Below, piece after piece: positions 26,651 through 37,182 of a stretch of 64,000 bases of DNA; position 1 is the stretch's first letter; every line of letters starts with the position of its first letter. Origin of the DNA: Hymenobacter sp. 15J16-1T3B (GTDB taxonomy: Bacteria > Bacteroidota > Bacteroidia > Cytophagales > Hymenobacteraceae); assembly GCF_020711235.1 (NCBI RefSeq), contig NZ_JAJFAV010000016.1, positions 78,206 through 142,205 on the forward strand, written 5' to 3'. The notes beneath the pieces are model-generated. The model did no database searches. It was given only the letters and a program-made list of their open reading frames with translations, and was not told the origin of the DNA. The translations under genes were made by a program, and so were the position numbers.

Positions 26651-28144
26651 ATGAAACACCTCGTACTACTGCTGAGCCTCGTTGTGGGGCTGACCTGGCC
26701 GGCCCGGGCCCAACTCGATACCACCGGCGGCAAGTTCTTCTACCCGCTTTACCCCACGCTCGTCGAAACCACCGGCATTACCTACGGCGCGGCGCCGGAC
26801 TACGCGGGCACGACGCGCACGCTGCAGCTCGACCTGTACCAGCCCGACAACGGCCCTGCCACGCCCCGGCCGCTGATTATTCTGGCCCACGGCGGCTCGT
26901 TTGTGGGCGGCACCCGCACCGACGGCGACGTGCAGGAGCTGTGCCGGCGCTTTGCACGTCTGGGCTACGTCACGGCCAGCATCGATTACCGGCTGGAGCC
27001 GTTTTCGTTTACGCAGTTTTCGGGGCCGCGCGGGGTGGTCAATGCCGTGCAGGATCTGCGGGCGGCGGTGCGCTTTTTCCGGCAGGACGCGGCCTCGGCC
27101 AATCAATACAACATCAACCCGCTCTACATTTTTGCCGGCGGCTCGTCGGCCGGGGCCATTACGGCGGTGCACCTGGTCTACCTCGACCAGCAAGCCGAGC
27201 TGGACGCCCTGTACCCCGGCGCACCGGGCGGGCTGGAAGGCAACAGCGGCACCCCCGGCCCGAGCAGCGCCGTGGTGGCGGCCATCAACCTCAGCGGGGC
27301 CCTGGGCACACTGAGCTGGCTGGAAGCGGGCGACGAGCCGTTGGTGAGCGTGCACGGCACCAACGACAACGTGGTGCCCTACGGCACCGGCCCCACCTTC
27401 ACCGGCAACGTAGTCAGCGGCAGCGGGGCCATCAAAAGCCGCGCCGATGCCGTAGGCGTGCCCAACACGCTGCGCACGTTCCGCGGCGCCGGCCACGTGC
27501 CCTACGCCTCGTCGGTGGCGTACATGGACACCACGTTTCGCACCGTGCGCGACTTTCTGCGCCCCTTGCTGGCCGCGGCCTCGCCCTTGCCCGTGCGCCT
27601 GACCAGCTTCACGGCCGAGCGGCAAGGCGCCGATGCGCTGCTGCGCTGGACCACAGCCCAGGAAGAAAACAGCGCCGGGTACGCCGTAGAGGCTTCGGCG
27701 GATGGCCGCGCGTTTCACCGCCTGGGCTTCGTGCCGAGCGCGGCGCCCAACACCACCGGCCACGTGGCCTACGAGTACCGAGACCGGACCGCCGACAAGC
27801 CGCGCTTACGCTACTACCGCCTGCGCCAGCTCGACCTCGACGGCCAGGAAGCTTTTTACGGCCCGCGGGCGGTGCGTTTCGCCGCCGCGGCTTCGCTGGA
27901 AGTGTACCCCAACCCCGCCTCCGCCGCTGAAGCCGCCGTGCTGATCAGCTCGGCGGAAAGTGGTCCGGCGCAGCTGGAATTGCGCGACGCCCTGGGCCGG
28001 CTGCTGAGCCGGCAGCCGCTGCAGTTATCCGCCGGCCAACTGCGCCTGCCCTGGCCCCAACTACCCGCCCGCCCCGGTGCTTACCACCTGCTGCTGCGCA
28101 GCGCCGACGGCTCGGTACAGCAGACGCGCTTGCTGTTGCAATAA
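26651..28144 (+). CDS. Alpha/beta hydrolase (esterase-like) with T9SS type A sorting domain
   Basis: 497 residues from the ATG at 26651 (MKHLVLLLSLVVGL). Signal peptide, then an alpha/beta hydrolase of the carboxylesterase/BD-FAE type: oxyanion motif AHGGSFVGG, YVTASIDYRL, nucleophile elbow GGSSAGA, an acid region in HGTNDNVVPYG, and a His in GAGHVPY. About residues 315-420 form a fibronectin-like bridge (LTSFTAERQGADALLRWTT), and the last 75 residues are a Por-type sorting domain (VYPNPAS, GAYHLLLRS). It is predicted to be secreted and attached to the surface by T9SS. The substrate is unknown. A close paralog lies at 30130. Confidence 0.85.
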   Translation: MKHLVLLLSLVVGLTWPARAQLDTTGGKFFYPLYPTLVETTGITYGAAPDYAGTTRTLQLDLYQPDNGPATPRPLIILAHGGSFVGGTRTDGDVQELCRRFARLGYVTASIDYRLEPFSFTQFSGPRGVVNAVQDLRAAVRFFRQDAASANQYNINPLYIFAGGSSAGAITAVHLVYLDQQAELDALYPGAPGGLEGNSGTPGPSSAVVAAINLSGALGTLSWLEAGDEPLVSVHGTNDNVVPYGTGPTFTGNVVSGSGAIKSRADAVGVPNTLRTFRGAGHVPYASSVAYMDTTFRTVRDFLRPLLAAASPLPVRLTSFTAERQGADALLRWTTAQEENSAGYAVEASADGRAFHRLGFVPSAAPNTTGHVAYEYRDRTADKPRLRYYRLRQLDLDGQEAFYGPRAVRFAAAASLEVYPNPASAAEAAVLISSAESGPAQLELRDALGRLLSRQPLQLSAGQLRLPWPQLPARPGAYHLLLRSADGSVQQTRLLLQ

Positions 28145-28222
28145 TCACAGAGGCACAACCGTCCAGCTGGTGCCAGCAAGGCACAATGGCCGGGGCTGGT
28201 AGTGAGCCTAGAGGTCGGCTGG

Positions 28223-29125
28223 CTACACGTAATCGAGCGTGGTGCCTGCTTCGTCGACCGTCAGGCGGGCGCGGCGGCCGCAAATCAGGGCCAGGTTGGC
28301 CGGCTCGTGGCCTACCGGGAAGCCGTAAGCCACCGGGAACTGGTATTTGCGGGCGTAAGTGTCGATGATTTCGTAGCAGCTCTGGCCGAAGGGAATGGCG
28401 TTGTCCTGCGGGTTGGTAAAATGCCCCACCACGAGTCCGGCCAGGTCGCGCAGCTTGCCCGAGCGGTCCAGGTGCACCATCATGCGGTCCACGCTGTAGA
28501 GGTATTCCTCGATGTCTTCCAGGAACAGGATGCGGCCAGCGGTGCTCACGTTGGAGGGCGTGCCGCTCAGGGTTTGCAGCAGGCTGAGGTTGCCGCCCAC
28601 TAGCTCGCCCTCGGCCGTGCCGGGGCGGTTCAGCGCGTGCGGGGCCACCGCGTAGCTGATGGGCTCCCCAAACAGGGCCCGGCGCAGACTTTCCACCGCG
28701 TCGGCGCCGCCGGCCTGGGCGAAAATAAAGGGCATCACGCCGTGGATGCTTTCGTAGCCGAGGCGCAGCAGGTGGCAGTTCAGGGTGGTGATGTCGGAAA
28801 AGCCCGCTACCCATTTAGGGTCCTGTTCGAAGCGCGAGAAGTCGAGCAAGTCGATGATGCGCGGGGTGCCGTAGCCGCCGCGGGCCACCAATATGGCGCG
28901 GATGGCCGGGTTGTCGAGCTGCTGCTGAAAGTCGCGGGCCCGAAGCGCGTCGTCGCCGCCGAACTGGTAGTGCTCGGCCGCCACCGATTCGCCCAGTACC
29001 ACCCTTAGCCCCCAGCTTTCCAGGATTTCAACGGCGGGCAGCAGCTCCTCGCGCGAGACTTTGCGGGCGGTGCAAACGATGGCAACCTGGTCGCCGGGAC
29101 GAAGAGAGGGAGGGGTAGTGGGCAT
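28223..29125 (-). CDS. S66-family LD-carboxypeptidase
   Basis: 300 residues, normal length for the family. N-terminal PGDQVAIVCTARKVS and VARGGYGTPRIIDLLD precede the nucleophile region VAGFSDITTL (catalytic Ser). LFLEDIEEYLYSVDRM carries the catalytic Glu, and the final FPVGHEPANLAL carries the His. It cleaves the L,D bond of murein tetrapeptides during peptidoglycan recycling, normally in the cytoplasm, which fits the lack of a signal peptide. It is single and converges with the hydrolase gene. Confidence 0.93.
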   Translation of the reverse strand: MPTTPPSLRPGDQVAIVCTARKVSREELLPAVEILESWGLRVVLGESVAAEHYQFGGDDALRARDFQQQLDNPAIRAILVARGGYGTPRIIDLLDFSRFEQDPKWVAGFSDITTLNCHLLRLGYESIHGVMPFIFAQAGGADAVESLRRALFGEPISYAVAPHALNRPGTAEGELVGGNLSLLQTLSGTPSNVSTAGRILFLEDIEEYLYSVDRMMVHLDRSGKLRDLAGLVVGHFTNPQDNAIPFGQSCYEIIDTYARKYQFPVAYGFPVGHEPANLALICGRRARLTVDEAGTTLDYV

Positions 29126-29147
29126 GACAGAGGAAAGAGTCGGCCCG

Positions 29148-29155
29148 CAAACCTA
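29148..29155 (-). promoter_or_regulatory. -7 box of the LD-carboxypeptidase gene
   Basis: The minus strand reads TAGGTTTG, a full match, 22 nt upstream of the ATG at 29125. Confidence 0.6.
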
Positions 29156-29230
29156 CGCCGAAGCCGGCAGTTGACGCGGCACATGCGGGCCTTAAATGTG
29201 GAATGCGCGGGCAAGGCGCATCTTCCGGGT

Positions 29231-29908
29231 ATGGGTATTTTTAGTCGTTTTTTTCTCGGTTTGGGCTGCCTGGCTGGCTGCGCCGCTCCGCGCGTCTTGG
29301 CTCCCGGCGCTTACCTCGAAAGGCGTCCCAACACCATGCTCTTCACCAGCCGGGAGCTGGTGGTGTACCCCGACGGCCACATCCGCTACTTCCACCACAC
29401 CGACGACGAGAGTATGAGCCGTGAGGGTAGCGGCACCTACCGCCTGCGCGGCCGCCACCTGGAGTTACGGTTGAGCGGCCAGGCCGATACCACGCAGTCC
29501 CGCGCGGCGTGCACGCCGCTGCCGGCCACCGACGGCCGCCTGCAGTTTTTCGTCAGCGCCCGCACTGGGTCAGGGCCGCTCGAGCCGCTGGATGGCCTCA
29601 CGGTACTGGCACGCAACGCAGCTGGCGCCGTGGTAGCTGCCGTCCCGACCGATGCTCGGGGCTACGCGGAGCTGCCGCTAGCGCCAAATACAGCGCCCCA
29701 GACCGTTGAAATTACCGGCATCGGCTGGCGCCGCTGGCAGCAGGCGTGGCCCGCCGTGTCCGCGGTTTTTCGCGTGCAACTGGTGCCCCAGTCGTATCAG
29801 CCTTACGCGCCGGGCACGCGCAAAACCTTCGGCGTGCTGGCCGCGTCGCCGCAGCAGCTGGTGCTGCGCCTGGGAGCGGATACCCTGCGGCTCGTGCGCC
29901 GGCCGTAA
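29231..29908 (+). CDS. Lipoprotein of unknown function
   Basis: 225 residues from the ATG at 29231 (MGIFSRFFLGLGCLAGCAAPR). Lipobox LAGC at residues 14-17. The open frame extends to 29171 but the lipoprotein signal fixes this start. The N-terminal half (PNTMLFTSRELVVYPDGHIRYFHHTDD, GSGTYRLRGRHLEL) looks like the single-sheet fold of short Bacteroidota lipoproteins with a YxxxGxxxLxG pattern. The C-terminal half resembles a carboxypeptidase-regulatory-like beta domain (DGLTVLARNAAGAVVAAVPT). No enzymatic motif is seen. Confidence 0.65.
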   Translation: MGIFSRFFLGLGCLAGCAAPRVLAPGAYLERRPNTMLFTSRELVVYPDGHIRYFHHTDDESMSREGSGTYRLRGRHLELRLSGQADTTQSRAACTPLPATDGRLQFFVSARTGSGPLEPLDGLTVLARNAAGAVVAAVPTDARGYAELPLAPNTAPQTVEITGIGWRRWQQAWPAVSAVFRVQLVPQSYQPYAPGTRKTFGVLAASPQQLVLRLGADTLRLVRRP

Positions 29909-30129
29909 ACAAGATTGGGGAAGGCGAGGTGAAACGGTGAGCGGCAAGCGGGCAGCGAGCCGGCCTTGCGTAAGCCGGCAGCCCGCAATGCGTTGGCTGA
30001 TTTCTGCTAGCTGCGTGAGCGGGCTGAACGAGTCCGACGAAAACATTAGGGGCACATCTGCATCTTCGCGGTGCCCTGCCCGCGCCGATTTGCGTAAGCA
30101 GCTAGAATGTCATCCCACGTTTAGTACCG

Positions 30130-31350
30130 ATGAAACACCTGCTACTCACCGTCCTGGGCCTGCTGTTGCTGCAGACGGCCTGGGCCCAGATTGACACCAC
30201 CGGCGGCCGCTACCGCCGCCCGCTGTTCGCGCAGGTCACCGTCACCCGCGGCGTGGCTTTCGGCTCGGCCACCAACATTGCCGGCACCACCCAAAACCTG
30301 CTGCTCGACCTCTACGAGCCCACCGGCGACACCGTGCGCCGCCGGCCGCTGGTCATCATGGCCCACGAAGGCGCCTTCGCCACCGGCAACCGCGACGACC
30401 AGTTCATGACGGCCATCTGCACGCGGTTGGCCCAATTGGGCTACGTCACGGCCAGCATCGACTACCGGCTGGGCTTCTTCCCGTTCGATAGCGCCAACAT
30501 CGGGCGCGCCTCCATCCGCGCCTCCCAGGATATGCGCGCCGCCGTGCGCTTTTTCCGGCGCGACGCGGCCACCGCACGCCAGTACCGCATCCACCCGAGC
30601 TACGTATTTGCGGGCGGCTCGTCGGCGGGTGCGTTTATGGCTCTGCAGCTCGGCTATCTCGACAAACCCGCTGAAGTGCCCGCCTACGTCGACTTGGCGC
30701 AGCTGGGCACGCTGGAAGGCACCAGCGGCAACCCGGGCTACAGCAGTCAGATAGCCGCCGTCATCAACCTCTGCGGCGCGGTGGGCAGCCTCGCGTGGCT
30801 GGAGCCCGGCAACGTGCCCCTGTGCAGCGTGCACGGCACCGCCGATGCCACTGTGCCCTACAACATCGGGCGGGCGTTCGGGCAGTCGTTTTCGCCCCGC
30901 ATTTACGGCAGCGGCGTGCTCAAGCCCCGCGCCGACGCGGTGGGCATTTCGAACGTGCTGCGCACGCTGCGCGGTGCCCCGCACGTGCCCTACAACGGCA
31001 CCAGCGCCGCCGCCACGGCCTACGCCGATACCACGTTTCAGACCGTGCGCGACTTTCTGCGGCCCTTGTTGCGGCAGCCCGGCACGGTGCTGAGAGCGGC
31101 CAGCCGCCGCCTCAGCGAAGCTCCCCAAGTATTCCCGGTGCCCGCCGACGGGGACGTATTCTACCTGCAAGCTGGCACCGCAGCCCCGTTCCGTCCGCGG
31201 GCCGCAGAGCTGCTCGACGCCACGGGCCGGGTCGTACGGCGCTTTACCTGGGACCAGCCGCGCATGGCCGTGCCGCGCGGCGCCTTGCGCCCCGGGACGT
31301 ACCTGCTCCGAACCGACGGCTTACCCGCCCAGCGCGTGCTGTTTCAGTAA
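30130..31350 (+). CDS. Alpha/beta hydrolase, secreted, paralog of the 26651 gene
   Basis: 406 residues from MKHLLLTVLGLLLLQTAWAQ. The signal peptide is followed by the same QIDTTGGRY start and hydrolase core as the gene at 26651: YVTASIDYRLGF, GGSSAGAFMAL, HGTADATVPY, GAPHVPY. The oxyanion-hole motif is AHEGAF here, with Glu for the second Gly of HGG, which may change or weaken catalysis. The fibronectin-like bridge is missing, and the C-terminal part (VFPVPADGDVFYL, LRPGTYLLRTDG) is a short T9SS type A-like sorting domain. The substrate is unknown. Confidence 0.82.
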   Translation: MKHLLLTVLGLLLLQTAWAQIDTTGGRYRRPLFAQVTVTRGVAFGSATNIAGTTQNLLLDLYEPTGDTVRRRPLVIMAHEGAFATGNRDDQFMTAICTRLAQLGYVTASIDYRLGFFPFDSANIGRASIRASQDMRAAVRFFRRDAATARQYRIHPSYVFAGGSSAGAFMALQLGYLDKPAEVPAYVDLAQLGTLEGTSGNPGYSSQIAAVINLCGAVGSLAWLEPGNVPLCSVHGTADATVPYNIGRAFGQSFSPRIYGSGVLKPRADAVGISNVLRTLRGAPHVPYNGTSAAATAYADTTFQTVRDFLRPLLRQPGTVLRAASRRLSEAPQVFPVPADGDVFYLQAGTAAPFRPRAAELLDATGRVVRRFTWDQPRMAVPRGALRPGTYLLRTDGLPAQRVLFQ

Positions 31351-31351
31351 C

Positions 31352-31388
31352 AGCAAAACGGACGGCCAATCAGGCCGTCCGTTTTGCT
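31352..31388. terminator. Bidirectional terminator between convergent genes
   Basis: Perfect 16-bp stem (31352-31367 with 31373-31388, arm AGCAAAACGGACGGCC) and 5-nt loop. The A and T runs lie within the stem, so it can act on both strands, for the hydrolase and for hom. Confidence 0.8.
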
Positions 31389-31455
31389 TTCCAGCTGTAT
31401 CAAAAGGCTACGCAGTCAAAGGACAAGTGGTACTGGACGTGACCAAACTCGGTTA

Positions 31456-32727
31456 TCAGCTGACTGCCAAAGCCGCTTCCAGCGGTGCGGGCTGCGCTGC
31501 GGCTGCGTGCCGCACGCGCCCGGTGCGGGCCACGAAGGTCCCGCCCGCCCGCAGCGCGTCGCGGTAGCGGTGCAGCTGGCTTAGGCGCACGTAACCCACG
31601 GCGTAGTCGTAGGTGAAGCCCGGGGCGCTGAGCTGCTCCGACACATCCTTCAGGCCCAGGGCGCGGCGTAATTCGGCCGGCGCCGAGCGTAGGTACACTT
31701 CCAGCTCCAACTCGGGCGCGTCGGTTGCCGCAGTCGGGCCCGATGCGAGCTTGGCGTAGGCGTAGCGAAAGCCGTGGCGCAGGGCTACCAAATCGGCCAG
31801 CACAGCCGAGCCGGTGGGGTGGCCGCCCGCGCCGCGGCCCCGCCAGAAGTGCTGCCCGGCAAACTCGGCTTCGACCACCACGCCGTTGAATTCGCGCTCC
31901 ACGGCGTACAGCGGCGAATCGGCCTCGACGAGCTGGGGCGTCACGTACACCGTGGCGCCGCCCCCGGGCAAAGGCTGCAAGCTGGCCACCACCTTGAGCT
32001 TTTTGCCCCGCTCCGCCGCGTAGCGGATATCGGCCGACGACACGTTTTCGATGCCCAGGTTGAGCACGTCGTCGGGGTTCAGCAGCAGGCCGCAGGCGTG
32101 GGCGGCGAGGATGACGGCCTTGGAGCGCGGATCGAAGGCGGCCATGTCCAGCGTGGGGTCGGTTTCGGCAAAACCCTGGGCCTGGGCTTCGGCCAGCGCT
32201 TCGGCGTAGTCGGAATGGTCCTCGCGCATGCGCGTCAGCACGTAGTTCGAGGAGCCATTGAAGATGCCGCTGACTTGCAGCAGAGGCTCTTGGGCGAAGT
32301 AGGAGTCGATGGTGCGGATGACCGGAATGCTGCCGCACACGGCCGCTTCGTAGAGCAGGGTGCCGCCGAATTCGCGCTGCAACGCAATCAGCTCGGGCAG
32401 GTGGCGGGCCACCATGGCCTTGTTGGCCGTCACCACGCGCCGGCCTTGGCGCAGGGCCAGGCTCACCAGCCGAAAGGCTTCGTCGGCGTCGTCGATAACT
32501 TCCACCAGCACATCCAGCGCAGGGTCGGCCAGCAGCTCGTCGGCGTGAAACTCAAACCGCTCGGCGGGCAGGGGGCGCCGCTTGGTGGGGTTTTTCACCG
32601 CAATGCGCGCCACCGTGAAGCCCGCCTCGGGGTGGCGCTGCAGAATATCGTAGAGGCCCTGCCCCACGCAGCCGAAGCCAATCAGGCCGATGCGCAGCGG
32701 GGCATTAGTGGGCGAAGGTTTGGACAT
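31456..32727 (-). CDS. hom: Homoserine dehydrogenase
   Basis: 423 residues. N-terminal Rossmann motif IGLIGFGCVGQGLYDIL; TANKAMVARH; the active-site region YEAAVCGSIPVI, GIFNGSSNYVL and AFDPRSKAVILA with the conserved substrate-binding residues. The C-terminal extension of about 100 residues past the core has no clear ACT signature. It reduces aspartate semialdehyde to homoserine, the common precursor of threonine and methionine. Its ATG lies inside metX (23-bp overlap), so the two are translationally coupled. It is the last gene of the metY-metX-hom unit. Confidence 0.95.
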   Translation of the reverse strand: MSKPSPTNAPLRIGLIGFGCVGQGLYDILQRHPEAGFTVARIAVKNPTKRRPLPAERFEFHADELLADPALDVLVEVIDDADEAFRLVSLALRQGRRVVTANKAMVARHLPELIALQREFGGTLLYEAAVCGSIPVIRTIDSYFAQEPLLQVSGIFNGSSNYVLTRMREDHSDYAEALAEAQAQGFAETDPTLDMAAFDPRSKAVILAAHACGLLLNPDDVLNLGIENVSSADIRYAAERGKKLKVVASLQPLPGGGATVYVTPQLVEADSPLYAVEREFNGVVVEAEFAGQHFWRGRGAGGHPTGSAVLADLVALRHGFRYAYAKLASGPTAATDAPELELEVYLRSAPAELRRALGLKDVSEQLSAPGFTYDYAVGYVRLSQLHRYRDALRAGGTFVARTGRVRHAAAAQPAPLEAALAVS

Positions 32728-33736
32728 AAAAACGTTCGAGGAAATGCGCTATCTGCGCGGTTTCGATCAGGAAGCCGTCGTGGCCGTAACCCGACTCCAT
32801 TTCGGCGTACATAGCCCCGGGAATGTGCCGGGCCAGTAGCTGTTGCTCGGCGGGCGGAAACAGCACGTCGGAGGTGATGCCGAGCACCAGCGTGCGGGCC
32901 TGCACCCGCGCCAGGGCCGCCGCCACCCCGCCGCGCCCCCGGCCCACGTGGTGCGAGTCCATGATGTGCGAGAGCGTGACGTAGCTGTAGGCGTTGAAGC
33001 GGGCCGTGAGCTTGTCGCCCTGGTACTGCTGGTAGGAGCTGGCCCGGAAAAAGGCGGGCAGCTCGTCGTCGGCCTCGGCCTGGCTGCGGCCGTAGGCGTC
33101 GTAGCTGCGGTAGCTGAGCAGGGCCATGGCCCGGGCCGCCCGCAGGCCGAGCTGCCCGCCCTCGGGCCCGCCGCCGGCGTAGGTGCAGTCGGCCTGAATG
33201 GCTAGGCGCTGGGCTTCGTTGAAGGCAATGCCCCAGGGCGAATGTTGGGCGTTGGTGGCCAGCAGCACGAGGTGCTCAAATACTGCCGGCTGCTCAATGG
33301 CCCACTCCACCGCCTGCTGCCCGCCCAAGGAGCCGCCGATGACGGTGTGAATCTTGGTGAGGCCCAACTGCTGGCGCAGCTGCTCGTGGGCCGCCACCAA
33401 GTCGCGCACCGTCAGGCGCGGGAAAGCGGCGTACAGCGGCTTGTGGCGCGGGCCCGCCGGCGTGAGCGGGCCGGTGCTGCCGTAGCAGGAGCCGAGCACG
33501 TTGGCGCACACGATAAACCAGTCGGCCGGGTCGAAATAGTCGCCCGCGCCGAACAGGCCCGGCCACCAGCCCAGCACGTCGGAATTGGCCGTCAGCGCGT
33601 GGCACACCCAGACGACGTTGTCGCGGGCGTCGTTGAGCGTGCCGTAGGTGTGGTAGGCAATCTGCACGCCGTCGAGCTGCCCGCCACGCTCCAGCGGCAG
33701 CGGCTGCTCCAGGCTCAGCACTTGGGGGTTGTTCAT
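32705..33736 (-). CDS. metX: Homoserine O-acetyltransferase MetX
   Basis: 343 residues from the ATG at 33736 (MNNPQVLSLEQ). Alpha/beta hydrolase-fold acyltransferase: YHTYGTLNDARDNVVWVCHALTANS, GDYFDPADWFIVCANVLGSCYGSTGP, nucleophile elbow VIGGSLGGQQAVEW (Ser), ITSDVLFPPAEQ (Asp region), SGYGHDGFLIE (His). All triad positions are present. It makes O-acetylhomoserine, the substrate of MetY encoded just upstream. A 353-bp spacer separates it from metY, while its end overlaps hom. Confidence 0.94.
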   Translation of the reverse strand: MNNPQVLSLEQPLPLERGGQLDGVQIAYHTYGTLNDARDNVVWVCHALTANSDVLGWWPGLFGAGDYFDPADWFIVCANVLGSCYGSTGPLTPAGPRHKPLYAAFPRLTVRDLVAAHEQLRQQLGLTKIHTVIGGSLGGQQAVEWAIEQPAVFEHLVLLATNAQHSPWGIAFNEAQRLAIQADCTYAGGGPEGGQLGLRAARAMALLSYRSYDAYGRSQAEADDELPAFFRASSYQQYQGDKLTARFNAYSYVTLSHIMDSHHVGRGRGGVAAALARVQARTLVLGITSDVLFPPAEQQLLARHIPGAMYAEMESGYGHDGFLIETAQIAHFLERFYVQTFAH

Positions 33737-34089
33737 AGCCGTGGGCCCCACCCCCGCCGGCCCCGCAGGACCGCCGAAAGATTAGGGCTTAATGGGGGCG
33801 TTGAAATCGTGATAAAACTGCCGCCGGGCGGTTGGGCGAAACGTCACAAGACGCCTTCATTGGCTGGCCGGGCGCTTTTCGCCTTCGAGCCGCGCCAACC
33901 GAATTGGCCGGTGGCAAGCCGATTATTCTTTGCCTCCGGCCCCTTCCGCGGATGGGAAGGGGCCGGAAAGCAAAGAGGCCGTGGCGTGGGGCGTGGTGCT
34001 TTCTCCCGAAACACCGCGCCCGCGCCCCGCAAGCTGGACGGGAAGCCGGTTCCATGGCAGCGGGCCGGCTTCCGCAGGTTCCCTCCCTG
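33737..34089 (-). other. metY-metX intercistronic region with hairpins
   Basis: No gene is seen. Two GC-rich hairpins occur: 33929-33976 (CTTTGC and CGGCCCCTTCC arms) and 34041-34073 (GGAAGCCGG with CCGGCTTCC). Neither has a T tract. They may cause partial termination or protect the metY mRNA. No full -7 box for metX was found. Confidence 0.4.
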
Positions 34090-35685
<1,596 letters not shown>

Positions 35686-35844
35686 CTACCAACAACAGCA
35701 ACAACACATCAGGGCGCCGCGCATCTGCTGCGGGCGCATTCGGGCGCTTTCGGCGGCGGGGGCGGCTACGGTCAAGCCGGTAGCGGGCGCCGCTGCGGAA
35801 AGCGGTGACAACTGATGGTCGGATGTGAGGGGGTAGTGGCTCAT
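35686..35844 (-). CDS. Poly-cysteine leader peptide upstream of metY
   Basis: A 52-codon frame opens at ATG 35844, 11 nt after the riboswitch, and ends MRGALM-CCCCC-W at 35686. The five Cys codons (35692-35706) read TGT TGT TGC TGT TGT, while Cys codons in neighbouring genes such as metX and cysS are TGC wherever I read them. Shorter starts inside (at the Met codons of MRPQQ and MRGAL, or at 35709) are possible. Runs of the regulated amino acid near the end of a short leader ORF are the classic signature of ribosome-mediated attenuation, and poly-Cys leader ORFs of this kind are known from mycobacteria. Three GC-rich hairpins follow (35658-35678, 35612-35632, 35572-35598). Translation is inferred. 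Confidence 0.6.
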   Translation of the reverse strand: MSHYPLTSDHQLSPLSAAAPATGLTVAAPAAESARMRPQQMRGALMCCCCCW

Positions 35845-35854
35845 GGCACGCGGT

Positions 35855-35971
35855 TTATTTTTCCCCTTTCTGAAATGGTCAGCGGGGCAGGATTTGGCAC
35901 CTGCCGGCCTGTGCGTTGCCGGTGGTTGCCAGAGGGTCACGGAGCCTAGTCTCTCGCCTCTTCGGAATAAA
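35855..35971 (-). promoter_or_regulatory. SAM-I (S-box) riboswitch
   Basis: The minus strand shows the S-box core in order: P1 5' strand TTATTCC, GAGGCGAGAGACTAGG, the k-turn side CCGTGACCC, GGCAACC, then GGTGCCAAATCCTGCC and a P1 3' strand GGGGAAAAATAA. These match the conserved positions of SAM-I riboswitches (GGCAACC and GGTGC-AAATCC in particular). It binds S-adenosylmethionine and should switch off the metY-metX-hom transcript when SAM is high. The downstream leader ORF begins almost at once, so P1 stability could affect its translation. Confidence 0.88.
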
Positions 35972-36010
35972 TGCGTCAAAAAAGAACCCGCGCCGGAAGC
36001 ACGAGCGGCA

Positions 36011-36018
36011 CAAAGGTA
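36011..36018 (-). promoter_or_regulatory. -7 box of the metY-metX-hom operon
   Basis: The minus strand reads TACCTTTG, a full match, about 40 nt upstream of the riboswitch P1 strand. Confidence 0.65.
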
Positions 36019-36166
36019 GCGCCGGTTATGTAAAACGCAAATCGAGCAAAAAGTTTTTTTGCCGGCAACAAAAACCGCTCTGCCGGCCGCGCCGTGCCCG
36101 ATTATACGTCAGCCAAAGGTGGCTGCGTGAGTCGCAGACCAGCACCGGGGAGCCGGCGGTGGACAT

Positions 36167-36200
36167 AAAAAAACCGCGCCGGGGTCGGACCGGCGCGGTT
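36167..36200 (-). terminator. Rho-independent terminator of the LysM gene
   Basis: AACCGCGCCGG pairs with CCGGCGCGGTT, followed on the minus strand by seven T in all. Confidence 0.85.
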
Positions 36201-36223
36201 ACAGTGTCAGAGGCGAAGGGTGC

Positions 36224-36538
36224 TTACAGCTTGGGCAGCTGCAGCACTTGGCCCACCTCGATGTGGTCGGGGTTGGAGCCAATGGTGGATTTGTTGGCGT
36301 CGTAAATCTGGTGCCACTTGGAGGCGTCGCCGTAGTGGTGCTTGGCAATTTTCGACAGCGAATCACCGCTTACCACGGTGTACGAGTCGCCCTGGGTAGC
36401 GGCCGGTTGGGCCGCGGGCTGCCCGGCAGCCGGCTGGGCTTTGTTGCCAAAGAAATCGGTAGCGCTACCGGTTTGCGGTTGCGTGGGTTGTACGGGCTTT
36501 TTTTCGCCCTTATCGCTCAGGAAATCAAAGAGTCCCAT
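36224..36538 (-). CDS. Small LysM-domain protein
   Basis: 104 residues, MGLFDFLSDKGEKKP start, no signal peptide. A Pro/Gln/Ala-rich middle (about 17-50) is followed by one LysM domain (about 52-103): YTVVSGDSLSKIAKHHYGDASKWHQIYDANK and PDHIEVGQVLQLPKL. The domain binds peptidoglycan or chitin-type glycans. The layout, with a short leading helix and LysM at the end, resembles the cytoplasmic YgaU/LysM-BON type, although no BON domain is visible. It is monocistronic. Confidence 0.88.
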   Translation of the reverse strand: MGLFDFLSDKGEKKPVQPTQPQTGSATDFFGNKAQPAAGQPAAQPAATQGDSYTVVSGDSLSKIAKHHYGDASKWHQIYDANKSTIGSNPDHIEVGQVLQLPKL

Positions 36539-36742
36539 GGTCGTGTCTTGGTTGAGGTGTGGGGAAAGGAATCGGAAACCAACGGGTCGGTTGGTTTGCC
36601 CTGCTCTACGCGGTGCGTATCGGCAATGTTGCAGCTTAACCCTTTGGCCGAGTGCCCGTAAGAAACGCCGCAGCAGTTGCTAGCTCCACGGGGCCGTCCG
36701 GCTGCGCCCATGTTCCATCCCCCTTAATTCCAGACACGCTCC

Positions 36743-37162
36743 ATGAAACGTCCATTCAACACTCCGCTGCACTACTTGGCCAGCCTGCTGATGCTGCTCA
36801 CCATGATTACCTACGCTTGCGGCAGCAAGGAAGGCAAGGTCGAGGGCGCCAACATGCTCTACGGCACCGATAGCAAAGTGTGGAAAACCCACAAAGAGGA
36901 AGATGCCTCGGGCGACAAGGTCAAGCAGACCGCCGAGCAGAAGCAGGAGGAAATCCGCTTTTTCGCCAACGGCCAGTACGTCATGTCCTCGCCCACCGAG
37001 TCGATCAACGGCAAATACACCTTTGACCAGGCCGGCAAGAAGATTACCATGACGCCCGACAACGGCAACATGGCCAACACCTTCGACGTGGCTACCCTCA
37101 CCGATGACCGCCTGACGCTGCGCAGCCCCGAGGGCGCCGAGCTGCAGCTCGAAGCCGACTAA
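36743..37162 (+). CDS. Small lipoprotein, lipocalin-like
   Basis: 139 residues. The N-terminus is hydrophobic with ITYACGSKEG, so Cys26 is probably lipid-modified, although the lipobox is weak. The mature domain (KVWKTHKEEDASGD, IRFFANGQYVMSSPTESINGKYTFDQAGKKITMTP, FDVATLTDDRLTLRS) has the order of strands seen in lipocalin-like Bacteroidota proteins: a Trp near the start, the GxYxF turn and the L-x-D-x-LxL end. The ligand or function is unknown. A strong terminator follows. Confidence 0.75.
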   Translation: MKRPFNTPLHYLASLLMLLTMITYACGSKEGKVEGANMLYGTDSKVWKTHKEEDASGDKVKQTAEQKQEEIRFFANGQYVMSSPTESINGKYTFDQAGKKITMTPDNGNMANTFDVATLTDDRLTLRSPEGAELQLEAD

Positions 37163-37182
37163 TTGTCCCGTCTGTTATTGGC

